A DNA stretch of 64,000 bases from Epinephelus fuscoguttatus. Its lineage: Eukaryota; Chordata; Actinopteri; Perciformes; Serranidae. Numbering within the stretch: the stretch's first letter is position 1; the number at the start of each line of letters is the position of its first letter. The notes below the pieces were generated by a model. The model did not search any database and was not told the origin of the DNA. It was given only the letters and a program-made list of their open reading frames with translations. The stretch is from positions 25,816,322 through 25,880,321 of the forward strand of contig NC_064753.1 in NCBI RefSeq assembly GCF_011397635.1, given 5' to 3'. Position numbers and translations under genes: made by a program. This document shows, piece after piece, positions 33,336-62,519 of this stretch.

Positions 33336-34609
33336 TGATCACAGACCTGTTTATAAGTTCTCCACATTAAATAGGTCCCTTTGTATTTCTCTTTGAAATG
33401 TTTGTTAATGCCCATTATCTATTTTTAATGCTTTAAACAAAGTGCTTAGCCTACATAGCATAAAAGACAGGATGGTTTTGTTCTTTGAGTGTGATAGGCC
33501 TACTGCTGCATTTCCTTCAGATATTGCTCTGAAATGTACATATATTTTTAATAAATCTTATTGAAAATGTACAGCACAAGTATAGCAACAGTCACATTTA
33601 TACATTCACTTGTATGGCACATTTATACAAGTACAAGGAAGTACAAAACATGGAAACATCTTACAAAACAGGATTACAAGGGCAGTGCATTTAACTATAG
33701 GTTTTGAATGGAAATGTGATATTAAACAACAGAGGAGGAAAAGTAATAATATTAATGATAATATATACAGCATACAGGGGAAATATGTATTTATCTCAGT
33801 TATCTGATACATTGGGAAAATGTTTTTGAATATTATTTAACTTTTGTGCTTTTATTCCATTCATCAGTTTTAAAGATTTTATGTACAGTTTAAATTAATT
33901 CAAGAAGAAAATGGGGAGTGATTTCAGGACTTATTGTATGACATTTTTTGCCAGACATACAATTATGTTACAACAGAGTTCATTATTTTTGTTTTTCAAG
34001 ATCATACCAAATGTAGTATTGTCAATAGAGACAGGAGCTGGGAATTATGAGATATTTTGTTTTATCCTTTTGAGAGTGTCAAGCCAAAATGTATGTAAAA
34101 TTCAGCAGTTTATTTTTCTATTTTTATTTGATAAGTGACAAACTCAAATCCAAGTTAAAGGATTTCAGTCAGAGTATTAGCCTATTTTGCATTTATGTGA
34201 TACTCCTTTTTTTTGTACTCCCTTATTACATGACCCCCAGAAAAGAAAAGAAAAAGAAAACACTATTCAAGTTGGGAAAATAATGCATAAGATAAAATAA
34301 GCTGCTTGATTTTACATATTTTGAAAGACTCCAATAATCACTGATGTTGTCTTATTTTCTTTTTCAACTTTCATTCAGATTATAATGGTTGTCTTTAATA
34401 ATTTGACACTCCCCTGTATTGAAAGTTTGATATTACAATAAGTGTTTCATACTTGATAAATAACTCAATAATTAAAAAAAAAAAACAAACAAACATCTTT
34501 GTTCATGCAGTGACTGGCAGGAAGTAAACAGCTGCCTCAACAACAGAATAGCAATAAAAAGATCTTCACTTCATCCCACCCATAGGTATAAAATAATAAC
34601 AATGTATTA

Positions 34610-34790
34610 AAAAATGAAGCCAAAATATTCCAGATAGGGGGCGGCCATATTGCGCTGGTGACGTCATTTAGTGCCAGAGTCTGCGCAGTAGCGATCGTAA
34701 TGTGGAGCTGTCCTACCCATTTTGGAGCACACAGACTGACACACACAGCTGTCAATCATGACGTTACATGTCCCTTTGCCCTTTTTTCAA
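34610..34790. repeat. Probable dispersed repeat upstream of the BED gene
   Basis: CGGCCATATTGCGCTGGTGA, GTGGAGCTGTCC and CAGCTGTCAATCATGACGTT form a block I associate with a repeat scattered in fish genomes. It lies in the intergenic stretch between the itsn2 promoter and the BED gene. Confidence 0.35.
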
Positions 34791-34942
34791 ATAGCATCAA
34801 ATAACTAAATAAAACCAAACTTTAAAGAAAAACGAACTCTTGGACATACATCAGTGTGATTAGAACAACCTGGGAAAAAAATGATGTGATGTTTACTTTA
34901 ATCTTCTATAGACTGTGTTGTACATACAGATAGCCTACAGAA

Positions 34943-34944
<2 letters not shown>

Positions 34945-34983
<39 letters not shown>

Positions 34984-34985
34984 AA
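34945..34985. repeat. (GAAA)n microsatellite
   Basis: About ten GAAA units in the intergenic stretch between the itsn2 promoter and the BED gene. Confidence 0.9.
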
Positions 34986-36004
34986 AGTAGCACAAATCTA
35001 GAATACTGTCTCATCGGTTCATTTAGAATTTATCAAATACAAAGTTAGACTAGTTTTAATTGGATTTTTATTCACAAAGCCTCTTGTTGTGGTGCAATAT
35101 GCCTATAGAAAAGTTCAACTTTGCTTTTTCCACCTCGTATGGGCAAAACCAGGCAGGAATATTGGGACTAATGTGACACAGGAAGTCATCTTAACAGTAC
35201 TCGGAAACATGTAGGTGTTGGTGGAACACAGATCAGGAGCCCAAGGGAACAGGTGGCCATCACCTGTATGGAAATAGGACGTGCAGCATTAAATCAAACA
35301 CTCCATAGAATAGGCAAGCACCCTGAATTAGGTCAAAGAACTATGCACAAACTGTAATAAACCAGTAACTGTTTTGATCTGATTTTCATGTCTTGTTACT
35401 GTACACTAGAGGGTTTCATGTATATTTTTTGCTTGAGGATGATGATGATGATATATAGCCTATGTAACTGGGGATTATGCAGCGATATTTGGTGCAATAA
35501 AGTCTGGAGTCACCTGGAGACTGCATGTTGTTTAAATCTCCGCCAAGGGTTAATGTCTAACAACTGCCTTTATTATCTCCAACATTCACCTCCATAAGTA
35601 ACATCTGTTATTCCAGTTATAAACTCTAAAAGCTTGTGTTCAGAATTGTAATATAGGTCTTTATCCCCCCCTAGTGTTAAACTTAAGTACTAAAATGTAT
35701 TTTTTTGTTTCTACTTTTTCCTTCCTTTATTAGGTGTTCCTTTTGTGCATGTTTTGTACTTGTAAACGCTCTTTAGCATGTAAAATGTGTTATTGTAAGA
35801 AGTAAAGGGTTTGGAGGGGAAACAGGTGTGACATAGAAAGACGGAACTTAATATCAGGACCAATTGATGAAAACGTAATATTACATCGGGTAATTTGCTG
35901 AGAAAGACAAGCAGGCCATCCTTTAACTGATTGCTTAAAAATTAAGTAATATTAGAAAGAGAGTTTAGTTTGTGTGTTCGTTTGTTTTCCTGCCAACTCC
36001 TGCT

Positions 36005-36115
36005 CCACACTCCAGTCCGCTAGGTGGCGGTAATGCGCCTAAAGGCTGGTTTGCAGGCTGCCATTAAAATTCGAGAAGAAGAAACATCCACTTGGTTGTG
36101 GAGTCGACAGTAAAC
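36005..36115 (+). promoter_or_regulatory. 5' region of the BED gene, apparently repeat-derived
   Basis: The 110 bases before the start codon contain CTAGGTGGCGGTAATGCGCC and a GAAGAAGAA run, which resemble a dispersed teleost repeat that I remember with a GGTGGCGGTAATGC core. No TATA box is clear. The gene's leader and perhaps its promoter therefore seem to lie in a repeat copy. Promoter function is inferred only from position. Confidence 0.4.
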
Positions 36116-39100
36116 ATGGTCCGCAAAAGAAGTGTTGTCTGGGGCTTTTTTAAAACCATCGACTCAGAGTCGGTGCAGTGTCTGCTCTGCGGGGACTTTC
36201 TGATCAGACCGGGTCAGGGCACCACCACCAACCTGCTGAGACACCTGCGTGTCAAACATCCCACCGAGGTCGTCAAGAGGAGGACGGGTTTGCTAAAGGA
36301 AACTGCCTCCATCGACGGACATGGCGACATGGAGACGGAGGGTGATCAGATCTGCTCGGGTATGGTGACTTCAAGGAGTTTATGTGAAATTCACAGCGTA
36401 TGAGTTGTCTGTACACGGTTCTCAACATGGAGGTAGCTAAAGCGACAGCCAAAAGCTACGATGCTAATTCCAGAACCAGCATTAGTCAATATCAACAGTG
36501 CTAACAGAGCTAATGGTGCTGACCTGGGGGTAGACTGGAGGGTGAGCGCAATGCTGCCGAACTAGGTGCCCACAGTCAGCCAGGGTGGAGTTGAGAGCGA
36601 GCCTTTCAGCAGGTGTGTGCTGTAGCAAGTGACCCTGTGTAGTCCCGTCTTCATGCTGCTTTTCCTTTTTCACACAGGACCAAACTCCGGTGGCTTAATT
36701 CCGTAACATGGCCGTAACATGGCCATAACAATCATTTACTGTTCCTGTTATGTAGTGGCTGATCTCATCCTCTGCTGTGAGGGTGAGGAGCTCCCGGATC
36801 TCATTGTTTTCCCTATCTGCGGACATCTTTGGCTATTGTTCTTCAACTTTGAGTTAGCTGCTAACTGTTTCCAGCTGCTTTTTAACTCTTCTGGCAGTGG
36901 GTTGCACACATAACACGTTGTTAAAACATTACACCTGTCCTGTGTATGGTCCCGTCCTGCCGACTGTCCCTTTTACACCGACGTTGACTGGCACTGTTAC
37001 TAACTCCACTGCTGGTTTAAAGGTGAGACAAATCTGTCCCTGCATTCCAAGTTTGTACCTCATAAAGAACAGCGAGGCAGACTAACAACGTGACATTCCC
37101 ACCTTGAACAGGCAGTGTAAAAGGGGTTAGTGTTTGATGTGTCCACTCTGAGCTACTGTAGAACAACATTGCAGACTGTGGAAGAGGACTTGCTCCGTAT
37201 GTAGTTGTAAACTGCTCATTCTAGAGTAAGGATGACACAACAATTCTTATTTTCAGGTTAGTTTAAATCAGTGAAAACGTAGTTATGAACAATTGTATAC
37301 CAATTCTGCCAATAGGTGCTCATAAATCCTACACACTGGACCTTTAATTCTCTGAATGTTGCATACAGAACGTTAAAACAACCCAGCCATCATTAATGTT
37401 TTATCTAACTTCTACCAGTGCTTTTTCTACTGAGACATGGCTTTCTAAAATGTCCTCTGTGAAAAAGACCTGTTGACTTCAACTTCATCAACACTCAGAA
37501 GATATAATCAGCCAACAATTATGATTATAGATTCATTGTTTACAGCATTTACCAAACAATCAAGCCAAATATTTACTTCTTAAATGCTTTCCTCTCTTTT
37601 TACATCATAATAAATTCTATGACTGTGTCACATAGGGCTCCGGGAACTTTTGATGGGTATTTTTACAATTTTTCTGATATTTTATACACTGAACAGTTAT
37701 TCAGTTATTCAGTAAAAAAGCGCAATATAAAAAATCCAAAATGAATTGTTAGTTGCAGCCCTAGTTGTAACTTTTTGTATTCCTCTTATTTAGTGGAGGT
37801 GGCTCTGGAGGACGGAGACGGTGACGGTGACACCTTCACCATAGAGAATGAAGCTGGTGTGAACTCTGCTATTAATGGCATCCTGGAAGCTGCACAAGGG
37901 AGTCCAGCAGAAGAAATAACACATGAAGAGGCGAGTGATGACCGCCCTGTAGCACGTAGATGGACTAAACGCAGCTTGATCTGGAGGCACTACGAGCACT
38001 TGGACAGTTTGGCTGCGGCACGTTGCCGCATTTGCAAGAAGAAGTTAAAGTGCTTCGAGGGCGGCAGCACCAGCAACCTGCATCGGCACATGTCAAAGAG
38101 ACACCCTGAGATCTTTTCTCAGCTAATGGCAGGCGGGCAGCACCCACCACCCTGTACATCACAGGACCTCAATGCTAATGGTGACACATCGACACCACCA
38201 GAGACTGGTAGGGCAACAGAGAAGCAGAAACAATTTTCTGGTAAGGTTTTATAGCTCATTGCTCTTTATGTATGTAAATAACTCTGACTTTTTCAAAGAT
38301 ATGTAACTGGTAAATGTTCTCTAAAGACAAACCTAGATAAAATACAAGCTAAAATACATAAAGAATCTGCTGAATTTTGATTTCAATCAGGAACTGTCTG
38401 ATCAAAGAATAATAAAACAAGATTATTTACTTCTTAAATGCTTCCCTCTCTTTTTACATCATAATAAATTTTATGACGGTGTCACATAGGGCTCCGGGAA
38501 CTTTTGATGGGTATTTTTACAATTTTTCTGATATTTTATACACTGAACAATTATTCAGTTATTCAGTAAAAAAAAAAGCGCAATATAAAAAATCCAAAAT
38601 GAATTGTTAGTTGCAGCCCAAGTTATAACTTTCTGTATTCCTCTTATTTAGTGGAAGTGACTCTGGAGGACGGAGACGGTGACGGTGACACCTTCACCAT
38701 AGAGAATGAAGCTGGTGTGAACTCTGCTATTAATGGCATCCTGGAAGCTACACAAGGGAGTCCAGCAGAAGAAATAACACATGAAGAGGCGAGTGATGAC
38801 CGCCCTGTAACACGCAGATGGACTAAACGCAGCTTGATTTGGAGGCACTACGAGCACTTGGACAGTTTGGCTGCGGCACGTTGCCGCATTTGCAAGAAGA
38901 AGTTAAAGTGCTTTGAAGGTGGCAGCACCAGCAACCTGCATCGGCACATGTCAAAGAGACACCCTGAGATCTTTTCTCAGCTAATGGCAGGCGGACAGCA
39001 CCCACCACCACCCCACACATCACAGGACGTCAATGCTAATGGTGTCACATCAACACCACCAGAGACTGTTAGGGCGACAGAGAAGCAGAGATCGTTTTCT

Positions 39101-39578
39101 GGTAAGGTTTTATAGCTCACTGTTACGTCTTTAATGTAAATTAATATCAAGTTACCAAAAAAGATTTTTCATTTTGTGGTTCTACTGTATGCAAGATTGT
39201 AACGAGACTAAACACGCGGCCTTCTCTTTCCCTTTTCTTACAGCTGTGTTGAAAGTGTCAAAGGCATCTGAAGGAGAAAAGCGTGTGCTTAGGAGGGAGC
39301 GGGAGCTGATAGTAGCTCTTAGGGGTGCGCAGAGGGAGGAGGCTCGGGCTCTGGAGCATCAGAGGGAGCTGCTTGAGAGGCTGCGTGCAGTGAATGCCAG
39401 GGAGGCGGCTGCAGAGAGGGAGCAGATTGAGTCGCTGAGGAAAGCACAGCTGGAGGAAGCCGAAGACTTGATTAGACAGAGAGAAGAGGTGCAGAAGGAA
39501 AAGGCAGAGCTGCAGAAGAAATGGGAAGAGCTTCAGCAGGAAAGAGAAAAACTCGTCTTGTTTTCTGAAGGACAGTAA
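36116..39578 (+). CDS. BED-type zinc-finger protein with duplicated BED exon and C-terminal coiled coil
   Basis: Four coding exons: 36116-36359, 37794-38240, 38652-39101, 39244-39578, giving about 491 residues. Exon 1 has a BED finger (WGFFKT, CLLC, then H-x4-H in RHLRVKH). Exons 2 and 3 are near-identical copies, each with an acidic segment (EDGDGDGDTFTIENEAG) and a second-type BED finger (WRHYEHL, CRIC, HMSKRH). Exon 4 is a Glu/Arg/Leu-rich coiled coil ending in stop TAA. Every junction is phase 1, so exon 2 can be duplicated or skipped in frame. BED fingers bind DNA and derive from hAT transposases; no transposase core or hAT dimerisation domain is visible, so this is probably a host nuclear protein, function unknown. 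The start is the ATG in TAAACATGGTCC; no upstream in-frame ATG is seen. Confidence 0.75.
36404..37345. repeat. Repeat-derived intron segment in the BED gene
   Basis: Starts with GTACACGGTTCTCAACATGG and GCTAACAGAGCTAATGGTGC and ends with CATAAATCCTACACACTGGA CC TTTA, a tail typical of a fish dispersed repeat. Part of the head recurs near 63,145-63,250. It fills most of the first intron of the BED gene. Confidence 0.45.
37571..39121 (+). repeat. Tandem duplication of intron plus BED exon (two units of about 0.7-0.86 kb)
   Basis: The segment 37571-38262 recurs at 38425-39121 with only scattered substitutions and a few small indels, in both the intronic part (beginning ATTTACTTCTTAAATGC) and the exon. 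The exon starts are offset by 858 nt and the two exons are 447 and 450 nt, differing by one codon near CTSQD/HTSQD. The similarity of intronic as well as coding DNA indicates a recent duplication or gene conversion. Sequence after each copy diverges just past TTTTATAGCTCA. Confidence 0.9.
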
Positions 39579-41559
39579 ACCTCCTGACTCTGTTACAAGT
39601 AACCTTCATGTTGCTGTCATCACTATTTTCAGATTTTCTATAAATGCTTTGGGACCAATTTAAACACATGGTGATGTAAAAATCTCAACTCCCCTTTTAG
39701 TAAAATACTTTTACAAATAATCAAAGACTGTTGTTTTTGGTTTCATCACAGCTGTGTTGCACTGCTTCTTCCTTCCTTCTCTGCCCACCCTGGTCCTGTC
39801 TCATTGTGTGATGACCTGACATCGCTCTGGCTTCAGATGAATAGAAATTTGATCCAGGTCTCTACCCCACCTCACCCTGCATTCACTAATGGCTGCAACA
39901 AGCAATTTTCAAATGATACAGTAGGCAGAGACTGGCCATACAACTGTATGTGTTGCCTCTCGCTCTGCAACTTCACAGGACAGGATCAGACTAGCTGCTA
40001 GATCCTGAGTTTGTGTTAACACTCAAATATGCAACTTCTTGCTTTTAGATTATTCTCAAAATTTTTGTTTGGCAAACATACTGTTTATTATTAGGTTTCT
40101 GTCAACTCTTTACTGAATCAATACATCACTAACATTTCAGTTCTGTAGGACCCTAATTGGGGACGTTTAAGTTCATGTTTTTGCTATAAATATTTTTACT
40201 TTTTTTATACTCGTATGTAAGTCTTTATTCTAATTTTTTATTTTTATATTTTTTTCTTTATTTATGTGTATTTATTTCCGTCTTTGTGCTGCTGCAGTAC
40301 TTGATTTTTTTTCTCTCTGGGGATCAATATATGCTTACCATAATAATTTATAGCAGATTAGTTTTTATTGGGACACATTTTCTTCTGAAGTTGGAAAATG
40401 ATTACAAGGTGGTATTTAGTTCAGATGTGATCCTGAGTAACTGGGATATTGTTCCCGGGAAGTTTCTGAAGCAGATACTTTAAAACAGAGGTGTCAGACA
40501 CAAGGCCTGCGGGCCAGATCACTACCACTGCCAATCAATAACTTTGCTAAGAGTGAAAATTGCAGAGCAGTCATTAGCTCAAACTTTTCAAATAAACATA
40601 CTACTACTCCTATTTGTCCAAGTGAACCAGTTCTTATTTGTTCACTGAGGTAAAGGTGAAGCCAGTGTGCTTTGGTATGCTCACAGCACCTGTCAGTGCT
40701 CAAGGTATATTATATTTAGCACCAGTATCAAACGCATCATGTCGAAAAATACAACAACTCGCAAGTACAGTGAGGATAAATGAATTGTTGGCAGGTTTGA
40801 GGAATTACATGTCTGGTTTTAGGGTTAGCCGAGAGAAAGCTAGCTACCTTATGCTAACAAAATAGCATCAGCACCAAAGCTACACTGTGGGTGACTTTGC
40901 TGAAAGTCAGACATATTGCTGAAATTGCACTTATTTTTCTGTCATCCTTCAGCCTTCATCTCAGGATGTTTATCATTTGTTTTGTAAATGGACTGTTCAT
41001 GAATTGAGTTCAGAATGTAAGCAGAATGTAACCTGAAAGGTTATATCTTTACACTAAAAGAGAGGGGAACATTTGAAAGCTTTGTTATTTACAGGTTATT
41101 ATGCAATTATTTTACTGGTCCAGCCCACATGAGATCAGATTGGACTGAATGTGGCCCATGAACTAAAATGAGTTTGACACCCCTGCTTTAAAACCTCAGC
41201 AAATAAAAACCAAGGAGCAAAGCTTCATCACCAAGCAGGTAAATTGGGCAGCAGACCCACCCAAAAACAATATGAATTGACATGAGAGGGGTCTAGTTTT
41301 AGTTTCTGCTGTTAACTCTTTTATTATTTATGTTCATATGATCCTTACATGATGCATTTTCTTAAATTATTTTATGAATTGACTCAGGAAACTTGAGGTA
41401 GAGTACTGTTTTATCAAAAGATCACTGGTTGACTTTAGCGGCTTTAGGCAAAAAATAAATATGCCTACATGTAATATTAGCTGAGATCGGTTATTATTTA
41501 TTTGTTAATTTTGTAATTTGGGTGAATTTACGCTTTAAAATGATCCCACTTATGAATGG
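39579..41559. other. Intergenic region between the BED gene and cog4
   Basis: About 2 kb that includes the 3' UTR of the BED gene (poly-A signal not identified), then the hAT-like element at 40,486-41,185. No coding exon or RNA gene is seen in the remainder. Confidence 0.5.
40486..41185. mobile_element. Non-autonomous hAT-like element with 8-bp target duplication
   Basis: Ends CAGAGGTGTCA and TGACACCCCTG are inverted repeats, with subterminal GCGGGCCAGATC and ATGTGGCCCATGAAC. The flanks are CTTTAAAA on both sides (40478-40485 and 41186-41193), the 8-bp duplication expected of hAT transposition. The 700-bp interior has no transposase frame. It lies between the BED gene and cog4. Confidence 0.85.
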
Positions 41560-41884
41560 CCTCTTAGAATCCTAGGAAAAACAACGTACAACGCATGCGC
41601 AGTTACGCAGTTTACGCCCAGAATTTGTTTTCTCAGGAAGCGCTTATGTGCTACTACGGAAAGCACCACCACCGTCAAATGGTGAACAGTGGATTTATAT
41701 CATAGATAATAAACGACAATGTTACAGTCATTATATTTACTATTTACTATTTTTTGACGAGGAGGCAGCGTATCTTCTCCGTAACCACATCACCCTGCTA
41801 AAAGGCGCTGCCTGACAGGCTAAACCCAGGGAGTACTTAACTACGCGTGACGTGTACGCTGAGGTCCTGTATCGGTGGCGGAAG

Positions 41885-41890
<6 letters not shown>
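41560..41890 (+). promoter_or_regulatory. cog4: cog4 promoter with NRF1-like and ETS/YY1-like motifs
   Basis: There is no TATA box. GCATGCGCAG at about 41593 resembles an NRF1 site. CGGAAGATGGC at 41879-41889 combines an ETS core (GGAA) with a YY1-type AAGATGGC whose ATG is also the translation start. Such arrangements are usual in housekeeping genes with very short leaders. The intervening 250 bases hold no open frame of interest. Confidence 0.5.
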
Positions 41891-51671
<9,781 letters not shown>

Positions 51672-52249
51672 CTCATTCTGCTGGTTATCGCGGATTGCCG
51701 TGCAGTACCCACCTTGTGATGCTTTCCCCTAAAGAGCTCTGCACAATCCAGGTTTAATCCATGTTTCTGTAAATGGATGTGGGCAGGGCACGGGCAATGG
51801 CCAGGGATTTCTTTCTGTCTGAAACATAAAACACTCATCCTGGAGATTTCAGTCTGGTTGTTTTAGACTCTGCCTTCTGCTCCACACCCGGCTCATGTCA
51901 GCCTGTATCAGAGTTACAGCTCAGGGGCATGGTTTGTGGGTAATGTGGCCGACAGGTGAAGGATTTGATTTGAATGATGTGTAAAATATGAAATAATATT
52001 CTCTTAAACGTGTAATTAAAAAGTGTAATTGTGTCACACCGGGAGTTCCAACCTTTTAACCTGTAGCTGGCTCTGAGAAACGAGGACGTACTGGGACTGA
52101 GGAACGGAGCTCTGCGGCTGTCAGTGAAACAGAGCAGTAATGAACATCATACCCATTAAACTGACAGAAGCAGGTCAGACAGCTGATCCAGCCTAGTCAT
52201 TCAATATATGAATAGCTCCTTGTCTGTGATGATGGAACACTTTTAACCT

Positions 52250-52255
52250 AATAAA
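52250..52255 (+). terminator. cog4: Candidate cog4 polyadenylation signal
   Basis: AATAAA about 580 nt after the cog4 stop codon, the first canonical hexamer in the 3' region; an ATTAAA variant occurs earlier near 52015. The hexamer is a common sequence, so assignment rests on position only. Confidence 0.4.
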
Positions 52256-52261
52256 TTGAGA

Positions 52262-54091
52262 GCCGCTGTGCAACGCCTCTGATCCCTGCCATCCGCCACA
52301 TTCCACGAAGTGCTGCCCTATTGCCATGCAAGACCTGTTCCCAATCTTTTATACATATTTCTGACACTAAATACAAAGCTGTGTTCACCAGGCAATGAAG
52401 CATTAAAAGTGGTCCATTCTCATAATGTTCAGCCTAATTTCCTGGTCTAACCTTAATTCTCTGCGCAGATTAAAGCAGGTCAGTGTGTATTTAAACTTCT
52501 GCTGAGAGGACAGTGCTGCGAGCGCACAGTTTGTCATCAACCCTCTTCCCTTCGCCGGTGCAATCAGACCACAAACAGCAGGAGTAGTTAGGAAAAGTGT
52601 GGCTTTAATGTAAACACAACATTCGATTGGCTCAGCACAAACATTCCACATGAGAGCAACCAATAAACTACCAAATAGGATGGGGTGCAGCACAAAAACA
52701 TTCACAGTAAAAAAAAAAATCTGGTATAATCATAATATATATACAGTACGGTGCTTTTAAGGTGAAAATGGAGATAGGATATGGGGACTGATATGTGATA
52801 GATAAGAGTATACAGGGATGGGAAGATGAATTTCTGGGTGCACAGGTGAAAATGGAGAGCTGTACTTTTTCTCTGTGAGAAGAGAAACGTGACAGACGGA
52901 GGGGGGGGGATAATGGTTCCCTGTTTACTGATCAGGGGAGAAGAGGGTTGGAGAAAACCCACGGCTCCCCAGACAGATGTTGCCTCAAATGATATTGTTC
53001 TCCTCGTGCAGTCTTCTACTTCTACACAGATTCACATCGAAGGGTAAAGCACCACACAGAGAACAGGATGTCATTGGAGGGCTGCTTTCTACCCTCTGAA
53101 CTGCAGACAGGTGTCGGTGTACCCCAGTTTTTCATGTCAGGAAATAAATATGTGGCACGGGATTTCAGGAGGTAGGAGGAGGCATGTAGGGCATGAGGCT
53201 TAAATAAATAAATCATTCGATGATAATAATCTGTTACTTAAATAATATACGTTTGATAGTATGAGCATGATCTATGATTTCTGATCCTAATCTGTCCTTC
53301 TCAGATGGTTGGCACCGATATGATTTTATTTTGATATATCATTGGCTGATAGGCATTTCCTCACGCTACAGGAGGCCAATGGATACGGGCAGCCACTCTG
53401 AACAGAAGAATCCTCTCTTTCATCATGGTTTAAATTAAAAGAGAAAACAGAGAGTGGAAAAGACCTGCAGGCTCTCAGTCATGTGTGGGTCTGAAGGAGA
53501 GTGGAGCTTTGTCCCTTCCGAAAGTTAAAATAGCCTCCCTCCCAACCATGACCCTCAGCCACGAGTACAGCACCTCCCCAACATCATCATCTCCACCTTC
53601 ACACACACAGCAGCTCTTCAAACGGAGCACAACAGGCTATATTCAGTACAGATATAAATGCCTCGAGACTTGCACATAAAAACGTCACATAAAGAATGGG
53701 ACTATAGTCCACGCTGTGGTTAAAAATGACATTGCACACTCCTCGCATTGCTTTTCTGTGTTTTGCAAAACAAGGCTCCAGCTGAACACAACCCTGGTGC
53801 TGCCTCTTCTGACCCTCCCAGTTGTTGACACGGTCATCAACAAAAAAAAAAAAACGTGAAACATTCAGCTCAAAAACACATTTTTTTAAAAGACAAAACT
53901 GGGGTTGTATACTGAAATCAAAATGAGAGGAAGGGAACAAATCATGGCAATAATCCAGTGTGGTGTCTGACGGCAGCTCTTTGGGTCCATTTGGACGTGT
54001 AGAATTACATATTTATGTGTTTAAGTATCATCAAAATTATCATTATTAACACCTCATACTCTCCATGACAACCTCTGTGCTTGGCCAGGCC
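52262..54091. other. Convergent 3' region between cog4 and gnao1
   Basis: About 1.8 kb without a coding exon. By orientation most of it is probably the long 3' untranslated region of gnao1 (minus strand). TTTATT at 53325-53330 reads as AATAAA on that strand and is a possible signal. I looked here for the alternative alpha-o2 terminal exons of gnao1 and saw none. No repeat family was recognised with confidence. Confidence 0.4.
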
Positions 54092-61995
<7,904 letters not shown>

Positions 61996-62519
61996 GTCAC
62001 AGCAGCCGAGCTTTAATCACGTCCTATGAAAGATTATTCAAATGAAAGAGCTGTTTAAATGGCAACTGTTGCCCTCTTGTCTCCTGGTATTAGTGGGAAA
62101 TGTGCTGTCGGTGAAATTAAAACGCTCCAACACCGATATTCTCCAACTGCACGGACATTAAACAACACAGACAGGCCGAAAACACATGCAGTGTTGTGTT
62201 CAAGGAGCATAAGATAAACTCTATTTCTTTTTCTTTCTTTTTTGTTTGTTTGTTTGTCATTTAGGCTATAATTCGGATATCACATTTGAAAGAGCAGCTT
62301 TACAAAAAACTAAAACCCTGTATGGATATTATCCAGCTTTAAATAGTAGCAGTAAAATGCACTTAAAGTAGGCTATCAAAAGTACAATTATTTAGGCTAT
62401 ATACTGTTGAGTAGCTTATATTAACATGGCATTGCTTTGTATTTGTAAAAAAAAAAAAAAAAAAAACACTTTAATTTGAAGTTTGAATTTTCGACACAGA
62501 GCTATTAGTTTAATGATGC

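Larger units (their letters stand above)
33340..36004. other. Intergenic region between itsn2 and the BED gene
   Basis: About 2.7 kb between the divergent promoters. Apart from the GAAA microsatellite and the repeat-like block at 34,610-34,790 it is AT-rich, and I see no gene, RNA or conserved motif. Confidence 0.5.

Noticed and set aside
37790-39023. Minus-strand frames of 65-69 codons opposite the BED exons
   Set aside because: They recur in both copies only because the exon is duplicated; they are antisense shadows.
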